Assembly (NCBI GenBank): GCA_002254665.1
Contig: NJDP01000002.1
Coordinates: forward strand, 1 to 37,162
DNA from: Desulfurococcales archaeon ex4484_58
Lineage (GTDB): Archaea > Thermoproteota > Thermoprotei_A > Sulfolobales > Desulfurococcaceae
Direction of reading: 5' to 3'
Length of the DNA stretch: 37,162 nt
Of the stretch, positions 1 to 8,763 are shown piece after piece; position 1 is the stretch's first letter; every line of letters starts with the position of its first letter. The notes beneath the pieces were generated by a model. It was given only the letters and a program-made list of their open reading frames with translations, searched no databases and had not been told where the DNA came from. Position numbers and translations under genes: made by a program.

Positions 1-573
1 TATGGCTTCTAAACTGGTTCTCTTGGGTAGTTGAGCGTATGGATTATAAGATGCATGTTCATGCATTCTTAAAGGCCAATATGCTAGGTCTTCACGTGTA
101 TAACCATACGTATTCATGTATAGTCTAGCGACCATAGCGTTTAAACCAGTAAAACTCACACCATAGAATACCTCATACTCCATATCAGCTGCTTGTGCAA
201 GTGCACGTGTAGCCTCAGCAGTTAATCCCTCAGTAAGCTTCTCAACGCCACCAACAGCAACTATATCGGCTAAACCAGATTTCACCAATGAATAACCAGC
301 ATATATAGCTGCTCCACCTGAGCCACAAGCAGCTTCTACTTTAAAAGCTGGTATTCCACGTAAACCACTATAATCAGCTAGTAATGCAGCTAAACTATCT
401 TGTTCCATTAACACACTTGATGTCATGTTACCTATAACTAATGCTTGAGGTTTAACATTACCAGAATCCTCTAAAGCTTTAATTAAAGCCTCTACAAACA
501 ATTCACGTGCACTCTTATCATAGAACCTACCAATCTTAGTCATACCAACTCCTACAACAAATACTTTATCCAT
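1..573 (-). CDS. Acetyl-CoA C-acyltransferase / thiolase, SCP-x archaeal type (C-terminus truncated by window edge)
   Basis: Manual translation from ATG at 573 (minus): MDKVFVVGVGMTKIGRFYDKSARELFVEALIKALEDSG...VEAACGSGGAAIYAGYSLVKSG...; open to window start; nucleophile Cys in AACGSGG; AGGTGG upstream of ATG. Confidence 0.9.
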   Translation of the reverse strand, partial: MDKVFVVGVGMTKIGRFYDKSARELFVEALIKALEDSGNVKPQALVIGNMTSSVLMEQDSLAALLADYSGLRGIPAFKVEAACGSGGAAIYAGYSLVKSGLADIVAVGGVEKLTEGLTAEATRALAQAADMEYEVFYGVSFTGLNAMVARLYMNTYGYTREDLAYWPLRMHEHASYNPYAQLPKRTSLEAI

Positions 574-737
574 ATAACCACCTAAACTAGAACACTATAT
601 AATGAAGATAATAGGAGTATTAATTAAAAGATTTACCTATCCAGCCTATAGATAAACGAACAGTCCTCTCCCTTATAATATTTTTAACTTAATAAAATAT
701 GAAGGATAAGGAGAGAGATGGAGGTATCGATTAAATA

Positions 738-1070
738 TTGACAAGCACTTATCTAAAAGATCAACTAGTTAGATATGTGGTTAGAAAAGCACTTGATCTA
801 CCGATCGATGACATAGAACTACAGAGAATAGTTGGTTCAACGCAATACCCAATTATGAGGAAAGTTGTAGGGTATATTACTAGGAGACTAGTTATTGAGA
901 AAAACCAGCATCTTAGATGCGGTTTATGTAATAAAGGCCCATTTACCAAGAGAGGATTATACTTGCACTTAATGAGGGTTCACAAAGAAGATATATTAAA
1001 AATGATCGATGAAAAATATGCTGAATATAGCAAGAAACAATTTTTCCCTAGGGGTGGAGTTTCGTCATAG
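738..1070 (+). CDS. Small C2H2-type zinc-finger protein
   Basis: TTG start preceded by GGAGG; CGLCNKGPFTKRGLYLHLMRVH fits C-x2-C-x12-H-x4-H. Confidence 0.75.
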   Translation: MTSTYLKDQLVRYVVRKALDLPIDDIELQRIVGSTQYPIMRKVVGYITRRLVIEKNQHLRCGLCNKGPFTKRGLYLHLMRVHKEDILKMIDEKYAEYSKKQFFPRGGVSS

Positions 1071-1142
1071 AACTCTACTCGGAACTGGAGTCTCCGGACA
1101 TCCAATAATATTTAATTAGAAACAACTATTATTAACTATTTT

Positions 1143-2258
1143 CTAGGTAAGCTTCATCTCTATTACGATATGATATTTAATTTTATGAGTCTTCATCTCC
1201 TCAACAGCGTGTGCAGATACTGCTACATAATCTCCCCTAACAACTTTACCAGTCACGATCGTTGGTTGTATATAGTATAGTGCATAGGGAATAGCTACTC
1301 GCGTCAAACTTACACCTGATCCTTCACTAACTATAGGATCAACTCTGATCCACCCCCATGGAGGGATATATGTTGATACCCATCCATGTCCACCCCCACC
1401 TATAAAATCTATAATAATATATCCATTTGCTTCTACATCTCTATACCTATACTTTTGATCTATAAATACGTAGCCTATCTCTAAATAACTAGGTATACCC
1501 TTTGATCTTAGGAAAGCTATTAATAGGTTCGATTGATCATCACAATCACCAGCACCCTCTGCAATAACCTCCCATGGATAACGTGGTGGTACTCTCGTAG
1601 AATAAACTACGTTATCATCGATCCACGATAGAACACTTAAGAGGAAAGCAAGTGGATTAGATGGTCTTAGTACACGCTCTATATACTTATTTACCAGTTT
1701 GACTAGTGGATGTGTATAGTTCCATAATCGAGTTATATTTGTTAATCTCAGATCACCAATACTCTTTAATTCATTCCATCCACCAGCTCTATCAATTAAC
1801 CTATATGGATTATCTACTAGATAAAAATCGGATATACTAGTTTTACGCTGTGATAAATTAACTGATACATAATACGTTACTCCAGCCTCAACTGTTTCAC
1901 CCGGTGATAAGCTACTATTCATGAGTGGAGCATTGATTATCAATGTTAAGGAATCATTTTCTCTCTTTATAGTATAATTATACTCAGTATGGTCAACCCA
2001 CGTTTTTACATCATAAACTCTTTGATCACTAGTATTTATAGGATAATCAAAATACAATAGATCAGTCTCATTTATATTAAGTGGTTCACTCCCTTCATTC
2101 GTTATATTTCCATATATAGATAACGATACATTATATATTTCGTATAACAAAATACCACGTTCAACCATAACACTATATCCGTAATTGCTATTAAAATCCA
2201 TATTTGCAGATGAGAATATATTTACTACAATTATTAATAACAACAAAGATCTACACAT
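1143..2258 (-). CDS. Secreted transglutaminase-like domain protein
   Basis: N-terminal signal-like segment (MCRSLLLLIIVVNIFSSA); transglutaminase-like Cys/His/Asp pattern: AGDCDDQSNLLIAFLRSKGIPSY ... GHGWVSTYIPPWGWIRVDP. Confidence 0.85.
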   Translation of the reverse strand: MCRSLLLLIIVVNIFSSANMDFNSNYGYSVMVERGILLYEIYNVSLSIYGNITNEGSEPLNINETDLLYFDYPINTSDQRVYDVKTWVDHTEYNYTIKRENDSLTLIINAPLMNSSLSPGETVEAGVTYYVSVNLSQRKTSISDFYLVDNPYRLIDRAGGWNELKSIGDLRLTNITRLWNYTHPLVKLVNKYIERVLRPSNPLAFLLSVLSWIDDNVVYSTRVPPRYPWEVIAEGAGDCDDQSNLLIAFLRSKGIPSYLEIGYVFIDQKYRYRDVEANGYIIIDFIGGGGHGWVSTYIPPWGWIRVDPIVSEGSGVSLTRVAIPYALYYIQPTIVTGKVVRGDYVAVSAHAVEEMKTHKIKYHIVIEMKLT

Positions 2259-2350
2259 TTAATCCACCGTAAAACAATCTACTAAGTTCATTAGAATAAA
2301 CATGTTATTCTAGCTATTAATGTTTTAGATGACTCTATTAATATTTGTTA

Positions 2351-2360
2351 GAAAAAAAGA
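2351..2360 (-). terminator. Oligo-T transcription terminator after the SSB-PqqD unit
   Basis: On the minus strand, CTCTTTTTTTCT lies about 35-45 nt past the stop codon of the 2394..2705 gene; archaeal termination at T-runs is established. Confidence 0.45.
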
Positions 2361-2393
2361 GATTTATAGTTAATTATTTTTTCCAATAATGCT

Positions 2394-2705
2394 CTACGTA
2401 TAATCAATTAATTGTACATCATATAAACTATTCAAAGCTATAATTAATGGCTCTTTAACTTCATTTAATTCTACTTGTATTTCTTTACTCATTCTATTAG
2501 CTAAATCCTCCACAGTATGTTCTCCATCAGATATTAACCATACATAGTATACGAGAGCTGATAACTCATATATTTCCTCTTCACTCTTAGCTACATAGAA
2601 TTTCTCGTCTTGTTCACCTATAAATACTCCTTTACGTATTGGTTTTTTATCCTTTAAATCCTCCCAAAGCTTAACTATATCTAATTCCTCATTAGCACTA
2701 GGCAT
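2394..2705 (-). CDS. PqqD-like (RRE-type winged-helix) small protein
   Basis: KPIRKGVFIGEQDEKFYVAKSEEEIYELSALVYYVWLISDGEHTVEDLANRMSKEIQV matches the PqqD pattern (...iw.l.dG..tveela..l). Starts 9 nt after the SSB stop. Confidence 0.65.
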   Translation of the reverse strand: MPSANEELDIVKLWEDLKDKKPIRKGVFIGEQDEKFYVAKSEEEIYELSALVYYVWLISDGEHTVEDLANRMSKEIQVELNEVKEPLIIALNSLYDVQLIDYT

Positions 2706-2713
2706 TTTTCAGT

Positions 2714-3142
2714 TCACCTCCTACCCCTAAACCTTCTACCCCTCATAGGTCTTCTACGATAATTCTCCTCCGGAGCTGATGGTTCATCTTCTGGTATCTC
2801 ATCTGGTTTTGGTGCTTCTGAATCCTCTAATATCTTAACCTCTGTTGAACGACCAATATTCAACTGTACTTTTCCACGAAAACTACTAGTCCAAGCACCA
2901 TGTATCTCTACAGCTTCACCCTCCTTTAATGAACCAGCTTTACTGCCCCAGAGTGTTGTCTGTACTCTACCACTCTCATCTCCAATTATAGCATTACTTA
3001 TAGTACGTATTCCTCTACGTGTATTAATCGTTCTTGGAGGAGAGGCTTCGATAACTCTCCCCTTAACACTTACGTTTTCACTATGGGGTTTGAGATCGAT
3101 TATTTTAGTTACGGGTTTAGATTCTTTCTCGGATTCGTTCAT
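2714..3142 (-). CDS. ssb: Crenarchaeal-type single-stranded DNA-binding protein (OB fold)
   Basis: OB-fold sequence SVKGRVIEASPPRTINTRRGIRTISNAIIGDESGRVQTTLWGSKAGSLKEGEAVEIHGAWTSSFRGKVQLNIG, followed by an acidic and then Arg-rich tail. Confidence 0.88.
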   Translation of the reverse strand: MNESEKESKPVTKIIDLKPHSENVSVKGRVIEASPPRTINTRRGIRTISNAIIGDESGRVQTTLWGSKAGSLKEGEAVEIHGAWTSSFRGKVQLNIGRSTEVKILEDSEAPKPDEIPEDEPSAPEENYRRRPMRGRRFRGRR

Positions 3143-3296
3143 TACGGATTTCGACTCCTACGATATAGATATGGATAGATATGTATCTTTAGGGTTTATA
3201 AATTAATTGGTTAAATAATATGAATAATTTCTTCGGTTAAATAAAACACCTAGCAATTTCTACACAAGACAAATAATGACAACGACACCAATATAC

Positions 3297-4709
3297 TTAG
3301 ATTCTCAATATGTCTTTGTCTTTAATAGATCTAGATAACATAATTATTCCCAGTATTAATGCTATCACGGATATAAAGACAATGTATATCATAGGGTTTA
3401 TTGTATTAGGTCGTCTAGTACTATTTTTATTTGCATCGTCTATAGGTTCGATAATCATTCCTATATCATAGCTTAATATTTCACCATTAGACCCGTTAAT
3501 TACGAATTCTTCGTAAACCTTACCATTCCTAAGATACAATTCAATGCTATATAATTTAATTACACCACCACTAGTAATAACATATTTTTCTATGAGGTTG
3601 TTCAGGATTTTCTCACGTGATATTTCGTCTCCATACTTAGGTTTCAATTTCTCATATACTATATTAGCTGCTTTCTCGCGTGAGATACTAGGTTTTATCT
3701 TTATTCCACCTAACTTTTTATATATATGCTCCAACAACTCTAGATCATTATAATATGTTATACTTATCGACGAATAGTCATAAACGTACTTTAAATATGC
3801 TTTGATAAGCCCAGATGAAACCTCGCCTTGTTCATTTCGTGTTAAGAATCCTATATATTTACCGTTATAGAGTATTGTATAACTTGATAAATATAATTCC
3901 ATTTCTTCCTGTTTACTTGTATAGTTATTATCAAGCTTTAGTTGGAAACCTAGTCTACGCGCTCTATCCATACTCTTCAAGTACTCTAGTTTTATTTTAT
4001 TGATTAAATTGATCCATTCACTGATACTAGTAGAGTGTTTCGTTAAGTCTGGGATATTTATAGTTAATCCATTAAAGATAAATTTGTTTGTTTCATAATC
4101 AAAGAAAACTCTTGTAGTTATTGTGAAATTCCCTCTATCTTTTAATAAAATAGTGTATCCTTGTAAACCTAATTCAAGATTCCATTTGTCCTTATCAATG
4201 ATAAGCTCTATATTACTATTACTAACTATTGTATCATATATAATGGGATAATTATTTTCTAAATATTTCAATACATAGCTTACTAATTGATTCTCTAATG
4301 AAGGATCTATGTATACGCTATAGTCTCCTCTATATAGCATCCATCTACAATTTTGTTTTTCACAATAATCAGCTATAATGTTAAACCTTGTATTACCATA
4401 TATGTAATCGTAATAAATATAGTATCTCCAATAACCCTCACTATATATAGATGATGTCACGATAGTATATTCTATGGCTTCCGGTAACGACTTATCATAT
4501 TCTATAGCCGTTTTAATAACATCAATTAGAAACTCATCCTCGAGAGGAGCTAATATTTTGGACAACCATCCTATAAATCCTCGTCCTTTCCAATCATCCG
4601 GGTAATGGTATGTTCCATTAAATCTATAAGCCCACAACCATGTATCGACTTGATCCTTGATTATTGGTGTCTCATTTATTATTTCTCCTGCACTATTACA
4701 ACCATTCAT
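3297..4709 (-). CDS. C-terminal part of a frameshifted secreted protein: caspase-fold Cys motif, PepSY-like region, C-terminal TM anchor
   Basis: 470-aa ORF; begins just before MNGCNSAG (Cys-strand-like); PepSY-like YEEFVINGSNGEILSYD; terminal TM PMIYIVFISVIALILGIIMLSRSIKDK. The frame continues upstream of the ATG with coherent sequence to about 4853. Confidence 0.75.
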   Translation of the reverse strand: MNGCNSAGEIINETPIIKDQVDTWLWAYRFNGTYHYPDDWKGRGFIGWLSKILAPLEDEFLIDVIKTAIEYDKSLPEAIEYTIVTSSIYSEGYWRYYIYYDYIYGNTRFNIIADYCEKQNCRWMLYRGDYSVYIDPSLENQLVSYVLKYLENNYPIIYDTIVSNSNIELIIDKDKWNLELGLQGYTILLKDRGNFTITTRVFFDYETNKFIFNGLTINIPDLTKHSTSISEWINLINKIKLEYLKSMDRARRLGFQLKLDNNYTSKQEEMELYLSSYTILYNGKYIGFLTRNEQGEVSSGLIKAYLKYVYDYSSISITYYNDLELLEHIYKKLGGIKIKPSISREKAANIVYEKLKPKYGDEISREKILNNLIEKYVITSGGVIKLYSIELYLRNGKVYEEFVINGSNGEILSYDIGMIIEPIDDANKNSTRRPNTINPMIYIVFISVIALILGIIMLSRSIKDKDILRI

Positions 4710-5178
4710 TATAACTACCGGGTAATTGACTAGTCGCCTTAGTTTGGATCTCGTATGTAACCTCGATAGCAGAAACTCCGACTCCCAATGGACATTGGAT
4801 ACCAGTATATTTACTACATGTCCATTGAAGCGGAAAGCTATCGCCGGGTAAAGTTTTTAACTTGTTTTTAAATAATAAGCCTTGATAAGTTTTTGGATCG
4901 CTATGTCCAAACACATAAAGTATCCCATTAGACGGTGCATTAGTAAAGGTATTAAATAATATATTCCTTAACCACTTCTCATCCCTATTATGGTTATATA
5001 TTAAATCATATACGAAAGTTTTCGAGACCTCTTCTTTCGTAGCACTTAATTCGTTAATAAATCGCTCATATAACTTGCGAGCTCGTGTAAAGGGAAGCTC
5101 TTCGTTCGCGGAAAATGTAGCACAACCTGACTCGTACCATCCACCGTCTATTCCTATAAGAAATGAATATTTAGGCAA
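4696..5178 (-). CDS. N-terminal part of the same frameshifted gene (His motif of caspase-like fold)
   Basis: 160-aa ORF; coherent through GILYVFGHSDPKTYQGLLFKNKLK, after which the adjacent frame carries the better sequence. In-frame upstream extension encodes a signal-peptide-like segment. Confidence 0.7.
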   Translation of the reverse strand: MPKYSFLIGIDGGWYESGCATFSANEELPFTRARKLYERFINELSATKEEVSKTFVYDLIYNHNRDEKWLRNILFNTFTNAPSNGILYVFGHSDPKTYQGLLFKNKLKTLPGDSFPLQWTCSKYTGIQCPLGVGVSAIEVTYEIQTKATSQLPGSYNEWL

Positions 5179-5640
5179 TACTTGGGCACTAATACTTTGC
5201 GGAATATACGATACACTACATACTAGAAGGAATAAGAATACTAATCCATATATAGAGAATTTTATATTTTACACCTATTTTTTTCTAAACAGACTTGTAT
5301 AAAAATTTTTCGTTATCGATTAAAACAGTATTGTTTTCAATTATGAATTAATAGATTTCATACTATTAATTAAAGCTTAAATCAATCAGGTTTCAAATAC
5401 ATTAGTAATGTTGTTTTCTTGTAACTATAAGTTGTAATATTAATCTATTATTATTAAGTATAACAAAAATATTATTGCGGAGTATTAGGTAAATATGTAT
5501 ATAAGTGCTAATGCTACTGCTATAATTGATGATATCAATTGTATTTAGATCGATAGAGCGAGAAGATACCGTTTAGTACATATTTATGTTAATTATCAAA
5601 TAGCTAACAATATATGCAAGGCTAGTCTATGGTATTTAAT

Positions 5641-6633
5641 TTATAACCTGAGATAAAAACAGCTCCTCCATGCAGTATTGTAGAGTATGAAATCAAATGG
5701 CATAGATATTAGTAATGTTAATATAAAATAGGTAAATACTACTTTTCTAACCTCATCTATATTATCGGGTAGATCTTTTCCGATTACTTTTCTCGATATA
5801 CTCAATAGTAATTTCTTAAATCTAAGTGGTAAAGGAATTATGAAAGATGATTGTTCTCTATACTCTCTATATTCATCGCCATATTTCTTCAATAAATCTA
5901 CTTCTTCAGATAAAGCTTTGTATATGAGTGTATAGAATAGAATCGTGAATGGTAGACCGGGTGCGGGTATTTTAGTAAATGGTGATACACAATACATTGA
6001 GTCTAGTGCGAAGGATAGATAAAACCATAATATATAAGCTAGATACTGTGGGTGTCTAATATACTTATATAATCCAGTCTTGATCAAACCTTTTCTTTCA
6101 ACATAGTATTGTATCCATGTAGTTGTTGAAAAACCTAGTATTAAGCCACCAATTATTACTAGTATCGAGAATATTATTTGTAAAAAGATCGTATCTAATC
6201 CGAGAATAATAGGTATTGATAATATAAATATAGGTAGTAGAAATACTGTTGAACCGAGGGTAAGAATATATGCTTCACCAGTAATCATTACTAATGGTAA
6301 CCATATACTTCTTAAAATCCCTGCTCCACCGAGTAATGTCATGTATAATGCAAAGTTTCCATAGGTTGGGAGGAAAAATAATATTGAACCAAATACGCTG
6401 ATCCCAGCTCGTCTAACCATATACCCAATAATTATTAATAAGATTGAAACAATGAACATGAAGAAACAAATCTCTGATATAAGAATCCTTGACTCTACTC
6501 TATTCAACGACGGATTTAAGAATAGATTGTTTAGAATATGAGGTAAAACAAATATTGTAAAAAACATTGATAAAGTAAATATTACCGATAACGTTATTGA
6601 TACAGCTAAGTATACATAGTTTCTCAAACTCAT
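5641..6633 (-). CDS. Multi-pass membrane protein, isoprenylcysteine carboxyl methyltransferase (ICMT/PEMT)-like
   Basis: LIKTGLYKYIRHPQYLAYILWFYLSFAL and EEVDLLKKYGDEYREYREQSSFIIP match the ICMT-type C-terminal motif (RHP.Y ... E..L...fG.eY..Y). Confidence 0.85.
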   Translation of the reverse strand: MSLRNYVYLAVSITLSVIFTLSMFFTIFVLPHILNNLFLNPSLNRVESRILISEICFFMFIVSILLIIIGYMVRRAGISVFGSILFFLPTYGNFALYMTLLGGAGILRSIWLPLVMITGEAYILTLGSTVFLLPIFILSIPIILGLDTIFLQIIFSILVIIGGLILGFSTTTWIQYYVERKGLIKTGLYKYIRHPQYLAYILWFYLSFALDSMYCVSPFTKIPAPGLPFTILFYTLIYKALSEEVDLLKKYGDEYREYREQSSFIIPLPLRFKKLLLSISRKVIGKDLPDNIDEVRKVVFTYFILTLLISMPFDFILYNTAWRSCFYLRL

Positions 6634-6947
6634 TATATAACTCCTAACTATTTACTCACAATACCCATTTTTATATGGATAAAGTTTTAAGTTTATTTTC
6701 TCTTTTCACTCTCCCAGCTTATCTTTAGGCTCTCATCTAAATCTACATAAACCTTTACGCCAATCCTCAACACCCTGATCCTACCGATTCTACCATAACG
6801 TTTAACTTTGATCCTATCTACAAATACTTACTCTTTTACTATTCAAAATAAACACCATACAAACAGTTATTTGCCCTACTATATAGAACTATTATTTAAT
6901 ACTTTAATATTTAGCATAGAAATACCGTGTTATTTCTAAATACAACT

Positions 6948-7391
6948 CTATATTTGATCCTTTAATATACCTATTAATTCATTGATACAACTAGTTATTG
7001 AGTATCCACACCAGTATAGATGAGAATAATCTCTTGTTTTATCGCTACATCCGAAACCCTTTATTCCGGGTAAATAGTTGTTAAGTATAGTTGCTATTCT
7101 TGATTCTAGATCATCTTTCTCCTCAACGATACGATAATATATTAAGACTATTTCTGTATTAGGATTTGATAATAGATAATCTATGTGCCAAAATAATTTC
7201 TTTTCACGACGTAAATGCCTATTTATCCTAGCTCTTAAACCACCGGGGCCCCGTGCAGAACCTACATAAATATAAAAACCTCTGTTTATTCTGAACTTTC
7301 TACTCCTAGTCTCTACTACTATATCTCTACAAACAGCTATTACTAGTAAATACACACCACTCCTACCCGGTATATTATGTTCAGTCTTCAT
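6948..7391 (-). CDS. GIY-YIG endonuclease-like protein, DUF123 family
   Basis: GVYLLVIAVCRDIVVETRSRKFRINRGFYIYVGSARGPGGLRARINRHLRREKKLFWHIDYLLS is typical of DUF123. Confidence 0.9.
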   Translation of the reverse strand: MKTEHNIPGRSGVYLLVIAVCRDIVVETRSRKFRINRGFYIYVGSARGPGGLRARINRHLRREKKLFWHIDYLLSNPNTEIVLIYYRIVEEKDDLESRIATILNNYLPGIKGFGCSDKTRDYSHLYWCGYSITSCINELIGILKDQI

Positions 7392-7457
7392 AGCTCCTAT
7401 TATCCCTCATTATACGATAAGAATTAATTATTTAGTAATACAATATTTTATCTCTAG

Positions 7458-7507
7458 ATGAAGAGCCCGGTTTTCAGCTGATAAATGATGTGGAGTTGCT
7501 CAGCGGA
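7458..7507 (+). ncRNA. Candidate C/D box sRNA (2'-O-methylation guide)
   Basis: Ordered boxes: ATGAAGA (C, 6/7 to RTGATGA) - gcccggttttcag (13 nt) - CTGA (D') - TAA - ATGATGT (C', 6/7) - ggagttgctcag (12 nt) - CGGA (D, 3/4). Lies in an intergenic gap with higher GC than its flanks. Confidence 0.45.
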
Positions 7508-7589
7508 TTATAGAAACCTATTTACCCCATTAACTTTTCTAATATATAGTTAGGTATATAATGAGGTGTATAGAGTATCTTAGAATTGT

Positions 7590-8753
7590 TTGTTGAGGTT
7601 GATGATGGTGAGTCAAGCGATCAATAGTTTACTTGCTAATACTAGCAAGTTTGTAGAAGAGTTAGCTAAGCCTTTTGTTGGTAGAGAAGAAGAAGCTCGA
7701 GTGCTTGCTCTAGCTATTATCTCTGGTGAACACGTAGTATTAATTGGTGAACCGGGAACTGCTAAATCAGCACTCGCACGTAGAGCTGCTGAGTTGATAA
7801 ATGCTCGTTTCTTCAAATATCTGTTAACAAAATTCACTGAACCAGATGAATTATTTGGTCCACTAGATATTACTGCTTTGAAACAAGGCAAGTATGTTAG
7901 GATCACTAAGAACAAATTACCGGAGGCAGAGATCGCTTTTATAGATGAAATCTTTAATGCCAACTCTGCTATATTAAATATGTTCTTAACAATAATGAAT
8001 GAACGTATATTGTATGATGGATATAATGAGATAAAAGTCCCGTTATGGACTATGATCGCTGCAAGTAATAATGTACCAGACGAGCCGGAGCTTCAAGCAT
8101 TATATGATCGATTCCTATTTAAACACTTCGTTAAACCTATTAGTGAAGATAAATGGGCTGAACTATTAGATGCTTCTTGGAAGATAGAAGCTGGATTGTA
8201 CGAGAAAGCTGAACCAGTTCTCTCAATGGATGATATTAGGAGATTAAATAAGCTATTATATGAGGTTAACCTTGAACCTATTAAGGAGAAGCTCTTAAAA
8301 CTATACGCTATATTCGAGGATCAAGGGATACATATTACTGATCGTAGGAAGGGGAAAGCTCTTAAAGCAATAGCGGCATCTGCATTAATCGATCAGAGGC
8401 TTGTAGCTAAAGAAGAAGATCTATTCATACTTAAACATATAACACCTAAAGATGCTGATGAAATGGAACAAACCTACGCTATTCTACTCGACGAGATCAA
8501 AGCTACCGAGAAACATTTAAGAGAACTAGCGGAGATCGAGAGAAATGCTTCCGAAGCTAAAGCATATATTGCTAAGGTAAGCGACTTTGATCCTAGACTA
8601 GTCGATTATCTACGTAGTTTTGAAACTGTACGTGAAAGAGTTAGACGTATCGCTGAAGAAACTAGTGATGATGTTGTTAGACAGAGAGCACTTGATGTAT
8701 TGAGCGAGATTAGTGAAGTTATTGATATGATCAAGCGTAAATTCATGATTTGA
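7590..8753 (+). CDS. MoxR-family AAA+ ATPase
   Basis: Walker A GEPGTAKSALARR; Walker B IAFIDEIFNANSAILNMFL; sensor region AASNNVP. Likely real start is an ATG near 7605, after GAGGT. Confidence 0.93.
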   Translation: MLRLMMVSQAINSLLANTSKFVEELAKPFVGREEEARVLALAIISGEHVVLIGEPGTAKSALARRAAELINARFFKYLLTKFTEPDELFGPLDITALKQGKYVRITKNKLPEAEIAFIDEIFNANSAILNMFLTIMNERILYDGYNEIKVPLWTMIAASNNVPDEPELQALYDRFLFKHFVKPISEDKWAELLDASWKIEAGLYEKAEPVLSMDDIRRLNKLLYEVNLEPIKEKLLKLYAIFEDQGIHITDRRKGKALKAIAASALIDQRLVAKEEDLFILKHITPKDADEMEQTYAILLDEIKATEKHLRELAEIERNASEAKAYIAKVSDFDPRLVDYLRSFETVRERVRRIAEETSDDVVRQRALDVLSEISEVIDMIKRKFMI

Positions 8754-8763
8754 GGATGGAGAT

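Larger units (their letters stand above)
3297..5265 (-). pseudogene. Reconstructed single gene: signal peptide + caspase-like peptidase domain + PepSY-like region + TM anchor, interrupted by +1 frameshift (and apparent AUA start)
   Basis: Removing one A from the minus-strand A5 run at 4854..4858 joins the ORFs as ...GILYVFGHSDPKTYQGLLFKNKLK-LYPAIAFRFNGHVVNILVSNVHWESEFLLSRLHTRSKLRRLVNYPVVIMNGCNSAGEIINE... Confidence 0.6.

Noticed and set aside
761-949. Antisense 62-aa ORF over the zinc-finger gene
   Set aside because: The plus-strand frame has a zinc-finger motif and a ribosome-binding site; the antisense frame has neither.
4696-4870. Classical -1 programmed frameshift heptamer (X XXY YYZ) joining the two ORFs
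   Set aside because: The shift needed is +1, and the nearby TTT AAA AAC does not satisfy X XXY YYZ in the zero frame.
5075-5302. 75-aa plus-strand ORF
   Set aside because: It is antisense to the signal peptide and N-terminus of the frameshifted gene and has no domain signal.
7485-7520. tRNA-like D-arm (GTTGCTCAGCGGATTATAG)
   Set aside because: No matching GAGC side of the D-stem, no anticodon arm, T-arm or acceptor pairing downstream.
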